Assembly: GCA_012295275.1 (NCBI GenBank)
Contig: CM022671.1
Span: 28,673,822 to 28,737,821, forward strand
DNA: 64,000 nucleotides
Direction of reading: 5' to 3'
DNA from: Chrysomallon squamiferum
Lineage: Eukaryota > Mollusca > Gastropoda > Neomphalida > Peltospiridae
Position numbers and translations under genes: made by a program. Positions 24,487 through 34,698 of this stretch are shown here, one piece after another. Position 1 is the first letter of the stretch. Every line of letters begins with the position of its first letter. The notes beneath the pieces are model-generated. The model had not been told where the DNA came from. It saw only the letters and a program-made list of their open reading frames with translations, and did not search any database.

Positions 24487-24559
24487 GGTTTCGTGGTGTA
24501 GTGGTTATCACGTCTGCTTAACACACAGAAGGTCGCGAGTTCGAGCCTCGCCGAAACCT
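24487..24559 (+). tRNA. tRNA-Val (anticodon AAC), one anticodon-stem mismatch
   Basis: 73 nt. Acceptor GGTTTCG/CGAAACC pairs perfectly; loop TTAACAC gives anticodon AAC; T arm GCGAG/CTCGC. The anticodon stem is TCTGC/ACAGA, so the last pair is C-A instead of C-G. The T-run terminator is weak and distant (TTGTTTTTT about 24575). Confidence 0.85.
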
Positions 24560-24984
24560 TCATTCATTCTTTCTTGTTGTTTTTTATTATTATTATTATT
24601 TCTTTTTTGAGTGAGAGAGAGACAAATAGAAAATCAGAAAAAAACACCACCCACTCACATCAAGATGGATTTATCCATAATACAGAAACTTTTATTTCAA
24701 TATGATTAAAATTCGATAAAACGATATTGGTTTTGTTTTTTGGGGGATTTTTTGTTTCTTTGTTGTTTTATGCTATATACAATTAGTTATCGCAAAAATA
24801 AAATTAAAGAAATCTAGTAATTTATTTATTTATTTACTTAATCATTTATTTCAAGCTGATGTGCTTATCTTTCATAACAGAAGGAAAGAAAAAAGAAATA
24901 CCTACCTGACAAAAATAATGTCAACGTAGTGAAATATATACATTATCTGCTTTTATTAAATAAATTAATAATAATTGAAAGCCT

Positions 24985-25572
24985 AATAAAATTTATATAC
25001 CTTATTGATAAAATTTATACAACTTCTAGATAACATTTATATACCTACCTTATAGATAAAATTTCTGTACCTTCTAAATAAAAGTTTTATACTTATACAT
25101 ATAATTTATATAGATTCTAGATAAAAGTTATATACCTTCTAGGTAAAATTTCTATACTTACCTTATTGATAAAATTTATACAACTTCTAGATAACATTTA
25201 TATATTTACCTTATAGATAAAATTTATATACCTTCTAAATAAAAGTTATATACCTTACAGATAAAATTTCTGTACCTTCTAAATAAAAGTTTTATACTTA
25301 TACATATAATTTATATAGATTCTAGATAAAAGTTATATACCTTCTAGGTAAAATTTCTATACTTACCTTATTGATAAAATTTATACAACTTCTAGATAAC
25401 ATTTATATACTTACCTTATAGATAAAATTTATATACCTTCTAAATAAAAGTTATATACCTTACACATAAAATTTCTATACCTTCTAAATAAAAGTTTTAT
25501 ACTTATACATATACTTTATATAGATTCCAGATAAATGATATATACCTTCTAGGTAAAATTTCTATACAGTAT
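24985..25572. repeat. TATACCTTCTAGATAAAATT minisatellite
   Basis: About 25 diverged copies of a 23-27 bp unit, organised into three higher-order blocks of about 190 bp. Shorter fields with the same unit lie at 31018-31240 and 36810-36970, each downstream of an AAC tRNA-type copy, so the array travels with the cassette. Confidence 0.85.
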
Positions 25573-25579
25573 TTGTATG

Positions 25580-25690
25580 TGAGTGTGCACGTGTGCTTGA
25601 AAGTTTTCAATTATTTAGACAGAGTTATAAATAGCTTATCGACCTTTGACCTGCAACATGGTGTCAGCCAGATCCGCTTGTCAGATGATG
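25580..25690 (-). repeat. Dispersed repeat shared with 16795-16908
   Basis: On the reverse strand it contains GACACCATGTTGCAGGTCAA, then TATTTATAAC and AAGCACACGTGCACACTCAC, which match the copy downstream of the dehydrogenase gene. Confidence 0.85.
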
Positions 25691-25743
25691 AACTCGCGAC
25701 CTTCTGCGTGTAAAGCTGATTATGACCACTACACCGCGAAACC
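25691..25743 (-). pseudogene. tRNA-Val remnant (TAC) plus partial duplicate
   Basis: Starts GGTTTCG and keeps the D arm and a TTTACAC loop with stem changes, but lacks the 3' acceptor strand. A second short copy of the 5' end lies at 25744-25763. Confidence 0.75.
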
Positions 25744-25930
25744 TACCACTACACCACGAAACCTACATATAAACATGTGTAAAATGTAGATCTATGAAGA
25801 AAAATAAATCAAGCAGTTTAATGATGAATTTTTTATTGTTTTTATTTTTTTTAAATTTGATTTAAAAAAAAAAAAAAAATGGTTTGGTCTAATCTCTCTC
25901 TCTCTGTATGACTGTTTATTCGTGTTCATC

Positions 25931-26101
25931 TGTTTCACTGGTTTAGTGGTGATCACGTTTGCTTCAAACATTTGTAATTTAATAATTAAATATCCTTAAT
26001 TAATTTTCTTAATTATAATGTATGATTTTATGAATAAAGATTTTATTTAAAAAAAAAAAAAAAAAAATGCATATTCTGCGATTTCCGGCCTCGCGGAAAC
26101 G
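25931..26101 (+). pseudogene. Possible tRNA-Val remnant split by an A-tailed insert
   Basis: 25931-25969 resembles the 5' half (GTTTCACTGGTTTAGTGGTG, then ATCACGTTTGCTTC). 26073-26101 resembles the 3' end (CCTCGCGGAAAC). Between them is about 100 bp ending in AATAAAG, an AT-rich segment and a run of A. It is too decayed to be sure. Confidence 0.4.
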
Positions 26102-26693
26102 TTCAATTATTCGTTTCTTTATCAGATTAAATTGTCTCAAAAACGGATCCCTGTAAAACATTCTACAAAATAGATTCGTATGATAACATAAATAAATCTA
26201 CTAAACTGTATTCTTTCTACTTTGAAAATAACCGCTCAAAGGTCTTCATGACATATTTTGTTACAGTGTTTTTGTTCTAATGAGAAATCTTGTTACAGCT
26301 ATGACTAAAACAACCTATGTGATTTGTGACCAGTAAGCTTATGCTTGTTTAGAATCATGAAATCTACTGACAAGTTTAGTTCTACACAGAATTATCCAAC
26401 GTCTTCGTGGATTTTATCTTCTAATGAGACGTTTGTTTACAGTCTTCTCCATTTCACGCCCTTGTACGTGCTTACGACTGTGAAATTTGCTCAGGCACAT
26501 TTAACTTTGATTTCACGACTCTGTGGTAATTTCAACACAATTTTTGTGTGTAATCATAAACAAAACACAAAGAAAGAACGTTAATGTAAGATCAGTGATT
26601 TATTATTTTTAAAGTTGAAACATAAATAAATAAATATTTCATTTATTCATTCATCCAATTATTATTTGTTAATACAAAAAAAAAAAAAAATCA

Positions 26694-26743
26694 AGGTTCC
26701 GGCGAGGCTCGAACTCGCGACCTTCTGCGTGTGAAATCAGACG
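26694..26743 (-). pseudogene. tRNA-Val(CAC-like) 3' part, split by the retrocopy
   Basis: T arm and acceptor end are intact. The anticodon arm reads GTCTGATTTCACACGCAG, one base longer than the normal arm. The gene continues at 28945-28981 (5' part ending GGTTTCG) after the 2.2-kb insertion. Confidence 0.85.
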
Positions 26744-28285
26744 GTTTTTTTTTTTTTTTTCAGATTTAAGTAACATTATTTTGAAAATATTATTTTATTG
26801 TTTATCATTGAATTGCACACTAACAGAAAATTTAGATGTGGAGACACTCACATATACTCATATCATCTTAAATATTGCAATCCCTTTAATACCTAGAATA
26901 TTGTATCCAGCATAAATATATATTTTCATTTGCAATTGCTTTGTTTGTTTGATGTGTTTTTTTCTGTTATGAATATTACAAATATGAGTCTTTGAATTAA
27001 AAGAACTTCAGATAGAAAAAAAAATCCTAATTTTTTTTTAGCGATTTCTGCAAATTTTGTTGAGTGAACATTTTATATAAATTATAATAATCCTAACATA
27101 CAATTTAAACTGAGCCGATTAACAACAATATTTTAATGTTAAATATATTGCAAAGAATATCGAGTACAAAGTAAATTTATTAATAAATGTGACAGGCAGG
27201 TGTCCTTGTCATCAGTTTACTCTTGTTTTTTGTTTTTTCAAAAACTGTTTTTAACAATTTGTGTCAAAGAACAGAATATTTCATGCCATCACTATTTTTA
27301 TTAATACATTTCAGTCTCAACACACTGACCATTCATGATTACAAATTAGAGCCCTGTTTTTAGTACTGAGAACATACCAGTTTAATCATTAAGAAAACTA
27401 AATTTAGTAAATAAAAATCTGGTTAGTTGTTAGTAAAAGTCTTGGCAACGCAGTTTGTTGTCTACTATCATTCTTTTTGAAATATATAACATTTAAGATC
27501 TACCTGTTTCTGATAGCAGCCATTTTTTAAAAAGAAATAAAAACACTGTTATAGGTGATATGTTAATATCCATGCCTCATCACCTCAATTTGTATCACTG
27601 ATGGCAGCCCTATCTGATAAACAGTAGTTAGAAATTAAGTTTCACACATTACTTTTAGTGCAATGTAATAATTGTTCCTGGATAACATTAGGTAGAAAAA
27701 CTACTGGACATTTAACAAAACCTAACACTTATTATTAATTGCTCTTTCTTTCTACTTAAACTTAGGGTATTTTAATATATATATACATTTCACACAAAAA
27801 AATTAAAAATTTAATGTTTTCTGTATTAAAAGGTTACCTCTTGATTAACCATGTATTTTAACACCATTAAATAACAAGTTATTTTACCTAGAGTACTGTA
27901 ACACAACAGACTTAATCCAATTTGACATTATTTTACTAATAAACATACAAGATTTTTGAGAACTTGAATATTTTAATCTTTTACATTATTTTTATTATTT
28001 TTATTAAACCAACTGGGGATTTGTTCTAGTTATATACAAGTTAAGACAATCACACTTCCATGTATTATAGTTACTGCTTTCATTTTTTTTTTTTTTTACA
28101 ACAGACATATACTTCAGCCTCCAACAATTCTACTACACAACAATGTTAACATTTTTTTTTTTTCGATTTCACATCGACTTATCTTTTACTATATTCCTTT
28201 TGTTTGTTTTTTTCTTTTTTTCATTTTTATTTTTTCTTTTTTTTTCTTGTTAAAAAACACACTGGAATATACACATGCACACATT

Positions 28286-28465
28286 TTACATTTCTTCTTT
28301 TGTTTTTTCCTTTGAACCGAGAAGAGATTTCTCTTTTTCAATCCATTTATCCATATCCTCTAAGGGTTTGTAGTAAATATGAACCACTTGTGCTCCTGCA
28401 CCCATAGTCAACAATGCAGCTGCCAAAAATCTGAAATAACCTGGAGGCAAGCGTCCTACCACCAT
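28286..28465 (-). CDS. UQCC6: BRAWNIN/UQCC6-like mitochondrial protein (59 aa), second cistron
   Basis: ATG at 28465, stop TAA at 28288-28286. The 59-residue product has a short N terminus (MVVGRLPPGYFRF), one hydrophobic segment LAAALLTMGAGAQVV, then HIYYKPLED and a lysine-rich tail with LLGSKEK. Human BRAWNIN (C12orf73) has the same layout: YLKMFAASLLAMCAGAEVVH, RYYRP, then LLGLKE. It is a complex III assembly factor of the inner membrane and corresponds to Drosophila sloth2. This ORF is below usual ORF-length cutoffs and easily missed. Lying downstream of the SMIM4-like ORF on one A-tailed copy, it shows that the parent mRNA was bicistronic. Confidence 0.85.
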   Translation of the reverse strand: MVVGRLPPGYFRFLAAALLTMGAGAQVVHIYYKPLEDMDKWIEKEKSLLGSKEKTKEEM

Positions 28466-28611
28466 TTTTGATACAGAACACTAATTATATCCAAACACTA
28501 TGTGAAATCCACCGAAATGTCTATGTTAGTATGTATTGTTTATTATAACACGTTATCACTAAAAGGTCTCAGCAGAAAAAGAATGTACATCAAAATGTTG
28601 ATTTTATGATA

Positions 28612-28857
28612 TCACAGTTTATTTTTAGATGTTGCTGAAGTTTCCAGACTCTGCATAGCAATTTTATGTGCTTGTTTTTCCTTGTATACTGAATAAAAGT
28701 TAATCTGTCCTACTCTCCAATTTACCATTGAAAACTCAACTGCAGCTCCCAAAACAAAAAAAATCGGAAGAAATCTATACATTCCAAACGTTTTTTTCCC
28801 AGGCCATGCCTGCATAATGCGTTGAATTGTTCTACTAAAAAAGAATCTACTAATCAT
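28612..28857 (-). CDS. SMIM4: SMIM4/UQCC5-like mitochondrial protein (81 aa), first cistron
   Basis: Intact 81-aa ORF. A basic N terminus (MISRFFFSRTIQRIMQ) is followed by PGKKTFGMYRFLPIFFVLGA, matching the hallmark of human SMIM4 (PGKQRFGIYRFLPFFFVLG), then a single membrane segment and VGQINFYSVY (human VGQETFYDVY). SMIM4/UQCC5, called sloth1 in Drosophila, is a small inner-membrane protein needed for assembly of respiratory complex III. The ORF is the first of two on the retrocopied transcript; the second begins 146 nt after its stop. Both being undamaged suggests a recent insertion or retained function. Identification comes from remembered family sequence, not from a search. Confidence 0.85.
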   Translation of the reverse strand: MISRFFFSRTIQRIMQAWPGKKTFGMYRFLPIFFVLGAAVEFSMVNWRVGQINFYSVYKEKQAHKIAMQSLETSATSKNKL

Positions 28858-28944
28858 GATTTTATTTTAGGACATGTGCTCACTTTCTTGTCTCATTTCA
28901 CCTTTCAGTTGCTGACATTTTGTAACTTGCCCATGCGCAGAGTC

Positions 28945-28981
28945 TGTGAAATCAGACGTGATAACCACTACACCACGAAAC
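28945..28981 (-). pseudogene. tRNA-Val 5' part beyond the retrocopy
   Basis: It contains the target-duplication copy (28945-28958) and runs to GGTTTCG at 28981, completing the tRNA split at 26743. Confidence 0.85.
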
Positions 28982-29221
28982 CGCTTTGAATAACCCTCTA
29001 ATGTTTCATTGAGAGCTTTGTATACGTTTAGCTTAACCAGACAGCCGTCTAGGACGCACACGTGCATTACTGACCTTTAAAAGAAACGTACATCGGAAAT
29101 AGTTCATTGTTCTTAATAGTTTAAAAAGAGTTAATTGTTAATTCAAAACAAGTTTATTATTTTCAACACTAACAGTAGCCACAAATTAATTGAAGAAATA
29201 GAACAAGAAAGAAATACAAGA

Positions 29222-29253
29222 TTTTGGCGAGGCTCGAAAACGCGACCATAACA
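29222..29253 (-). pseudogene. tRNA-Val 3' fragment, decayed
   Basis: TTTTGGCGAGGCTCGAAAACGCGACC retains the T arm (with changes) but no anticodon arm. It occupies the cassette slot where a TAC gene is expected. Confidence 0.65.
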
Positions 29254-29498
29254 CTTTTAACAGTATCATGAATACGGTACAACAACTCATTTTAAAATAG
29301 TTTATGAACTAATATTTAGTAACTTGACATGCTTTAAAAAGTGATTTTTATGAAATAAGATATTATGAAACAATATTTAATTTACATGTTATTGAATGAT
29401 GTCATTTAATTCGTTAGGAATTTAAATAATAAAATTAATAAATGAATTGACGAAACCTTACTTTATTGACATTGGATACTATAAATTAATACGTTATC

Positions 29499-29571
29499 GG
29501 TTTCGTGGTGTAGTGGTTATCACGTCTGCTTAACACGCAGAAGGTCGCGAGTTCGAGCCTCGCCGAAACCT
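29499..29571 (+). tRNA. tRNA-Val (anticodon AAC)
   Basis: 73 nt, all four stems paired: GGTTTCG/CGAAACC, D arm with GTGGTTAT, TCTGC/GCAGA with loop TTAACAC, GCGAG/CTCGC with TTCGAGC. TTGATTTTTTTTT follows as terminator. AAC (read as IAC after deamination) serves GUU/GUC/GUA codons. Confidence 0.96.
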
Positions 29572-30077
29572 TGATTTTTTTTTCTTTCTTGTTCTTTTTC
29601 TATTATTTTTCGATTAAACGATATTGGTTTTGTTTTTCGGGGGATATATTTTTTCTTTGTTGTTTTGTGCTATATACAATTAGTTATCGCAAAAATAAAA
29701 TTAAAGAAATCTAGTAATTTATTTATTTATTTCAAACTTATATGCTTATCTTTCATAACAGAAGTAAAGAAAAAAAAAACCTACCTAGAAAAAGATTGGC
29801 AGCCGTCTAGGACGCACACTTAAGAGGGGTGCATTACCGACCTTCAAGGGTCTCAGTACTGTACAACCACAAACATATTAAAAGAAACGTATACCGGTAA
29901 TAGTTCGTTGTCCTTAATAGTTTAAAAAGAGTTAATTGTTATTTGAAAACCAGTTTATTATTTTCAAAACTATCAGTATTGTTAAACTGAAATCAAGACT
30001 TTTATTTTGACAACTGCTCTTAAAACTGGAAAGAGTACAATACGTTAGTGCTACAAACAAAATATTAACAAAACTAA

Positions 30078-30150
30078 AGGTTCCGGCGAGGCTCGAACTC
30101 GCGACCTTCTGCGTGTAAAGCAGACGTGATAACCACTACACCACGAAACC
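30078..30150 (-). tRNA. tRNA-Val (anticodon TAC)
   Basis: 73 nt on the reverse strand, loop TTTACAC. Acceptor GGTTTCG/CGGAACC has one U-G pair; other stems are perfect. TTTAGTTTTG downstream provides a terminator. Uninterrupted, unlike the TAC copies at 12 and 23819. Confidence 0.95.
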
Positions 30151-30211
30151 TACATATAAACGTGTGTAAAATGTAGATCTATGACGACAACATTTTTTTT
30201 AATCAATCAAT

Positions 30212-30345
<134 letters not shown>

Positions 30346-30635
30346 GTCTTCATTCGTTCGAACAAGACTCGATGTTGACTACATAATTAAATATCATCAT
30401 TTAAAAATACTATTAGTTTATAATATCCAATGGCAATGCAGTAAGCTATCATTAATTTATGAATTTTATGATTTTAATTATATCACATAATAACATGCAA
30501 ATGAAATAGTTAACTAAAGTTTCAATTTATTTCATAAAATTCACTTTTTAATGACGTGTCAAATTAATAAATATTAGTTTATAAACCATTAAAAAATATG
30601 CTGTGTCATGCAGTTACTGTACGTTTATAGTTATC

Positions 30636-30708
30636 GGTTTCGTGGTGTAGTGGTTATCACGTCTGCTTAACACGCAGAATGTCGCGAGTTCGAGCCTCGC
30701 CGAAACCT
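30636..30708 (+). tRNA. tRNA-Val (anticodon AAC)
   Basis: 73 nt with perfect acceptor, anticodon and T stems. The variable loop reads ATGTC (others AGGTC). TTGTTTTTTTTTT terminator follows. Confidence 0.95.
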
Positions 30709-31017
30709 TGTTTTTTTTTTTTCTTTCTTGTTCTTTTTCTATTATTTTTCGATTAAAATTCGATTAAACGATATTGGTTTTTTTTTTTGTCTTTGTTGTT
30801 TTATGCTATATACAATTAGTTATCGCAAAAATAAAATTAAAGAAATCTAGTAATTTATTTATTTATTTACTTAATCATTTATTTCAAGCTGATGTGCTTA
30901 TCTTTCATAACAGAAGGAAAGAAAAAAGAAATACCTACCTGACAAAAATAATGTCAGCGTACTGAAATATATACATTATCTGCTTTTATTAAATAAATTA
31001 ATAATAATTGAAAGCCT

Positions 31018-31240
31018 AATAAAATTTATATACCTTATTGATAAAATTTATACAACTTCTAGATAACATTTATATACTTACCTTATAGATAAAATTTCTA
31101 TACCTTCTAAATAAAAGTTATATACCTTACACATAAAATTTCTATACCTTCTAAATAAAAGTTTTATACTTATATATATAATTTATATAGATTCAAGACA
31201 AATGTTATATACCTTCTAGGTAAAATTTCTATACAGTATT
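31018..31240. repeat. TATACCTTCTAGATAAAATT minisatellite, second field
   Basis: Same unit as 24985-25572, shorter, again downstream of an AAC tRNA gene. Confidence 0.85.
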
Positions 31241-31254
31241 TGTATGTGAGTGTG

Positions 31255-31927
31255 CACATTCATCGTCTTTGTTTCCACACTTTTCACACAGAAATACGTT
31301 CGGGCAGTTTCTAGCAAAATGTCCTTTTTGTTTACAGTTATGACACCTTATATTTGGACAGTCTTTCAACAAATGATTATCCGCCATACAGTTGTAACAG
31401 ACTTTTATTTGATTGCCATGTAAAACTCGAAAATATTTTATTCCTTCGTAAGTCCGAAATTTCATTGAGTATGGTAGACTTTTTATTCCGGGTGGAAATT
31501 TCACTCTCACATATCTTGTTCCATCTGCAATTTTTGTCCCTTTGTATAGTCTTCTATAAATTGGTGATAGAATTTCTATTTTCATTTCTTTCAATTTTTC
31601 TTCAATTTCTTCATCTTCAATCTTCGCCTTTATTTTTAGACCTTTCAATTCTGTTTCATCAATTTCCGTAATCATTCTCGCTTGTATAATATCTTCTAGT
31701 GTTATTTCATAAGAGTCGGATTCTTTCGGTACGCACGCTTTTATCACATCACCCACCTGGCCACTTACAAAATCTATCATGTCGCCTGCTGAAATTTTCT
31801 TGTTATCTTCAACATTTACAATCACGGTGCATTCTTTTTTAAAAACATTTTTTTTCATTACTTCTTTTTTTAAATTTATATCTTTGATCTTTTCCTCGTA
31901 ATTTTCAGATTCTTCCGCCCAAGACAT
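31255..31927 (-). pseudogene. LINE copy 4 ORF1, C-terminally truncated
   Basis: Opens MSWAEESENYEEK and stays open through both CCHC knuckles. Compared with copy 1 it has no frameshift near the knuckles but lacks an in-frame block of about 18 residues (RILKSETVVV... in copy 1). It ends in 7 foreign residues after DDEC. Confidence 0.87.
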
Positions 31928-32008
31928 AACACTTAGTTTACAACAAAACCTTTCCGAAGCGAGAGCCGATGTGAAACGCGTCCACACTCGACGCCACCTT
32001 AACCGGAA
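31255..32008 (-). mobile_element. Tx1-like LINE copy 4: 5' end only, fused to minisatellite flank
   Basis: It begins at the LINE 5' end (CCGGTTAAGGTGGCG at about 32008) and runs through ORF1 to the third Cys cluster, then switches at GAATGTG/CACACTCACATAC into the flank normally found next to 25580. Loss of the 3' end cannot come from ordinary 5' truncation, so a later deletion or ectopic recombination is needed. Confidence 0.88.
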
Positions 32009-32099
32009 CATTTATTTGTTAATACGATAATAACTGCAGTCAAAAACATACTACTTGCATAACCTTAATAAATATATATGTAAAAAAAAAGAAAAATCA
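32009..32099. other. tRNA-Val(CAC) downstream flank between two LINEs
   Basis: The reverse strand matches 5920-6010 (TTATTAAGGTTATGCA, TTTTTGACTGCA). With the tRNA remnant it forms the 143 bp separating LINE copies 3 and 4, and could be the 5' target duplication of copy 4. Confidence 0.7.
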
Positions 32100-32151
32100 A
32101 GGTTCCGGCGAGGCTCGAACTCACGACCTTCTGCGTGTGAAGCAGACGTGA
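32100..32151 (-). pseudogene. tRNA-Val(CAC) 3' part, split by LINE copy 3
   Basis: Nucleotides 22-73 with loop TTCACAC. One T-stem change (GTGAG for GCGAG). LINE poly(A) abuts it at 32152. Confidence 0.88.
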
Positions 32152-33770
32152 TTTTTTTTTTTTTTATCTTTATTAGTATAATCACCAGTTGTACACAATT
32201 AAAATAACATTACAGCTGTAAATAACAATAACAAAAACTATTTCCTCTCACACACTCAGTCACACTCATTCACACTCACATGCATGCATACTTATTTATT
32301 TGGAATATTCATATATATTTACAATATTTTATAGTATTAATTCTTTTATCCATTTCCATGATTTATCTATATTGATTATTTGTAGCTTTCCAAAGGATAT
32401 TTGAAAATAAGTATGTCATCTTTTAGTTCTAGGAAAATATTGTTCTTAACATATTTGTTAATAAAAATTGAAAGTTTGTTTTGAATACGATATTGATTTA
32501 GAATGATTTTAAAGCACTGATACATATAATTTCTAAAAAAATGTATTATATTGATATTTGTTCCTTTCATTTGAGCTATTACACGCCTTTTGAACACTGT
32601 TATTCTATAAATTGAAAGAATAATATTAATAAATTCTATTGTACTATTTTCAATTTTGAGGTAACATCCAAATATTAATAATCTTTTTAATTGTTCTAGA
32701 GAAAACCCTGTTTTCTTAAATATATAAATACATATTTCATGAAAGATTGATATTAATTCCTTCAATTCTTCACAATACAAAAATAAATGGCACAAATCTT
32801 CATCATCCTTCAAACACACTGGACATACACTAGATGAGATTTTGCCATATTTATATAATTTGTTATATGTATATATTATATGATGAACTATTCTAAAATC
32901 TAAGTCTATAAATTCAGTAAATTTATCACTATAGTGTATCCATTTCCAAACTGGTCTCCAGAATATATTAAAACCAAGCTCATTCCATTTTTCTTCACAA
33001 GTTGGTGCTTTAAAGTTTTTAAAATTAAAATAGAATAAATTATTTTAACTGTAAATTTACTGACATTTATCATTTCATTATTCTGAAACAAAAATAAATC
33101 TTTATTAGAAGTTAATTTTTTAGCATTTCTGTTAATAGAACTTTTCCATTCATCTGGAAGTGATTTCTTAATAACATTGTAAGCTATATAAATTTGGTTT
33201 TTGGATAATTCTGGAGATTTTTCATGAATAATTTCTACAATAGCTGTAAAAGGAAGAAAACCTGGTATTACTTCATAAGCAATATCAGCCACTTTGACTA
33301 TTCCACTTTTTATAAAAGAACTAAATAATAATAATTTGTTTTTATATTTGATGAATGGATTTTGAAAAAGTGGCTGAGACAATATTTCATCTGTATCAAG
33401 TGGGAAATTACGTTCTCCATTATTAACATAGTCCCAAGCTGATAACATTTCAGCATAAAAGGGATTGATAACTTTTAAAGCTTCTTTACTGTATACTATT
33501 TTAAAAATGTCATAATTTAGATTCATATTCATATATTTTTCAAGAAATATTGACATTGTATATTTCCACACATTTTTAAAATTATTATCAAAATATTTCT
33601 TTAACATTTTTATTCGAAAAGCCATTTTCTTTAATGAAATATCTTGAATATTTAGTCCACCCGACATTTTATTTCCAATTATTGTTGAATATTTTATTAA
33701 AGATGTTTTCCCTTCCCACATAAATTTACAAAATAATTTATGAATTTCATTTTCTACCCAATTTGGTACA
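32152..33770 (-). mobile_element. Tx1-like LINE copy 3, 5' truncated (1.6 kb)
   Basis: It contains the last 1.6 kb of the LINE: ORF2 C-terminal region, 3' UTR and poly(A) (32165-32152). The 3' junction is the standard tRNA site. At the 5' junction the LINE meets the spacer at GATGGTTAG, upstream of where the tRNA should start, so about 28 bp of target (tRNA nucleotides 1-21 and a little flank) were deleted. TGGTTA occurs on both sides of the deleted segment. Confidence 0.9.
32376..33770 (-). pseudogene. LINE copy 3 ORF2 C-terminal region
   Basis: Open from 33778 to 32906 (about 290 codons: WEGKTSLIKY, GGLNIQDISLKKMAF and following thumb/linker), then a frameshift near 33020 and again near 32830. 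The rest, from CLKDDEDLCHLFLYCEEL (zf-RVT-like Cys/His cluster), is open to the stop at 32376. Confidence 0.87.
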
Positions 33771-34625
33771 CTAACCATCTAATGTTTCAGTGAAAGCCTT
33801 AAATACCTTTAGCTTAACCAGGCAGCCGTCTAGAACGCACACGTAAGAGGGGTGCATTACTGGCCTTTAAGGGTCACAGTTTTGTATAACCATGAATATA
33901 TAAAAAAAAACATATATATCGGTAATTGTTCATTGTTCATAATAGTTAAAGAGAGTAAATCGTTAGTTCTAAACCAGTTTATTATTTTCAACAATAACAG
34001 TATTGTTAAACTGAAATCAAGATTGGTTATGTTTGCACCTTAAAGCCTTATGCTAGTTATGGTGCTGTTAAAATTAATATATCAGTTTTCAAGTTTTGTG
34101 CTTTCTTATTTCATTTTTTTTATTTATTTACCGTTTTGATTTTGATTTTAATTTAATTTGTTTAATTAATTAATTTATTAATTTATTTTTATTTCATTTT
34201 TATTTCATTTTTTATTATTATTATTTTTTCCGGAGCATGAGATGTCACATCAATCACAAGCAGCAATGAATTTTTGTAATTATTTAGTATATTAACACAT
34301 GATTTTTTTAAATTTACACAATATCCTTTTAATAAGTAACTGTTCAGTAATGTATTTTAAAATGGAATTATGTGTGAAATAAATGTTAAAAATATATTAT
34401 TGGATAACGAAAAAATAACAACAGATAGAACCGTTTAATAATAATAATAATAATAATAAAAATCTAATTAAAATAATATTCTTAGAAGATACATATTATT
34501 ATTTGTTTTTCTTATTAAAATTGGATTTTACTCGAATAATTATTTCAGCGAGCTTTTAAAACTCATATTAACTTGAAACAGTATAATTCGTTAGTGCAAC
34601 CATCTAAAAATATTAACAAAATTAA
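33771..34625. other. tRNA spacer copy and AT-rich sequence
   Basis: 33771-34030 is a diverged copy of the CAC-TAC spacer. 34040-34620 is AT-rich with ATT runs, without recognisable genes. Confidence 0.65.
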
Positions 34626-34698
34626 AGGTTCCGGCGAGGCTCGAACTCGCGACTTTCTGCGTGTAAAGCAGACGTGATAACCACTACACCACGAAACC
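34626..34698 (-). tRNA. tRNA-Val (anticodon TAC)
   Basis: 73 nt, loop TTTACAC, stems intact with one acceptor U-G. The variable loop reads AAGTC. TTTAATTTTG serves as terminator. Confidence 0.94.

Larger units (their letters stand above)
26744..28944 (-). mobile_element. Retrocopy of a bicistronic host mRNA inserted in tRNA-Val
   Basis: On the reverse strand this 2.2-kb block ends in a poly(A) of about 14-15 nt (26745-26760), preceded by AATAAA at 26799-26794. It is flanked by a 14-bp target duplication, TGTGAAATCAGACG (26730-26743 and 28945-28958), which shares a variant (AAT for AG) not seen in other copies. It has no introns in its coding part and no LINE sequence. It carries two intact short ORFs near its 5' end and a 3' UTR of about 1.5 kb. 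Its target is the same tRNA segment hit by the Tx1-like LINE, implying that LINE machinery mobilised it. Confidence 0.9.

Noticed and set aside
24985-25572. Regularly spaced repeats as a CRISPR-like array
   Set aside because: Units are contiguous, degenerate and without unique spacers; this is an animal minisatellite.
26345-26584. 79-codon forward frame between tRNA remnants
   Set aside because: No recognisable motif, low-complexity codon use, and no splice or poly(A) context.
28867-29067. Open frames reading RFRGVVVITS here and at 34955, 36325 and 37261
   Set aside because: They are translations of tRNA-Val genes and their spacer, not proteins.
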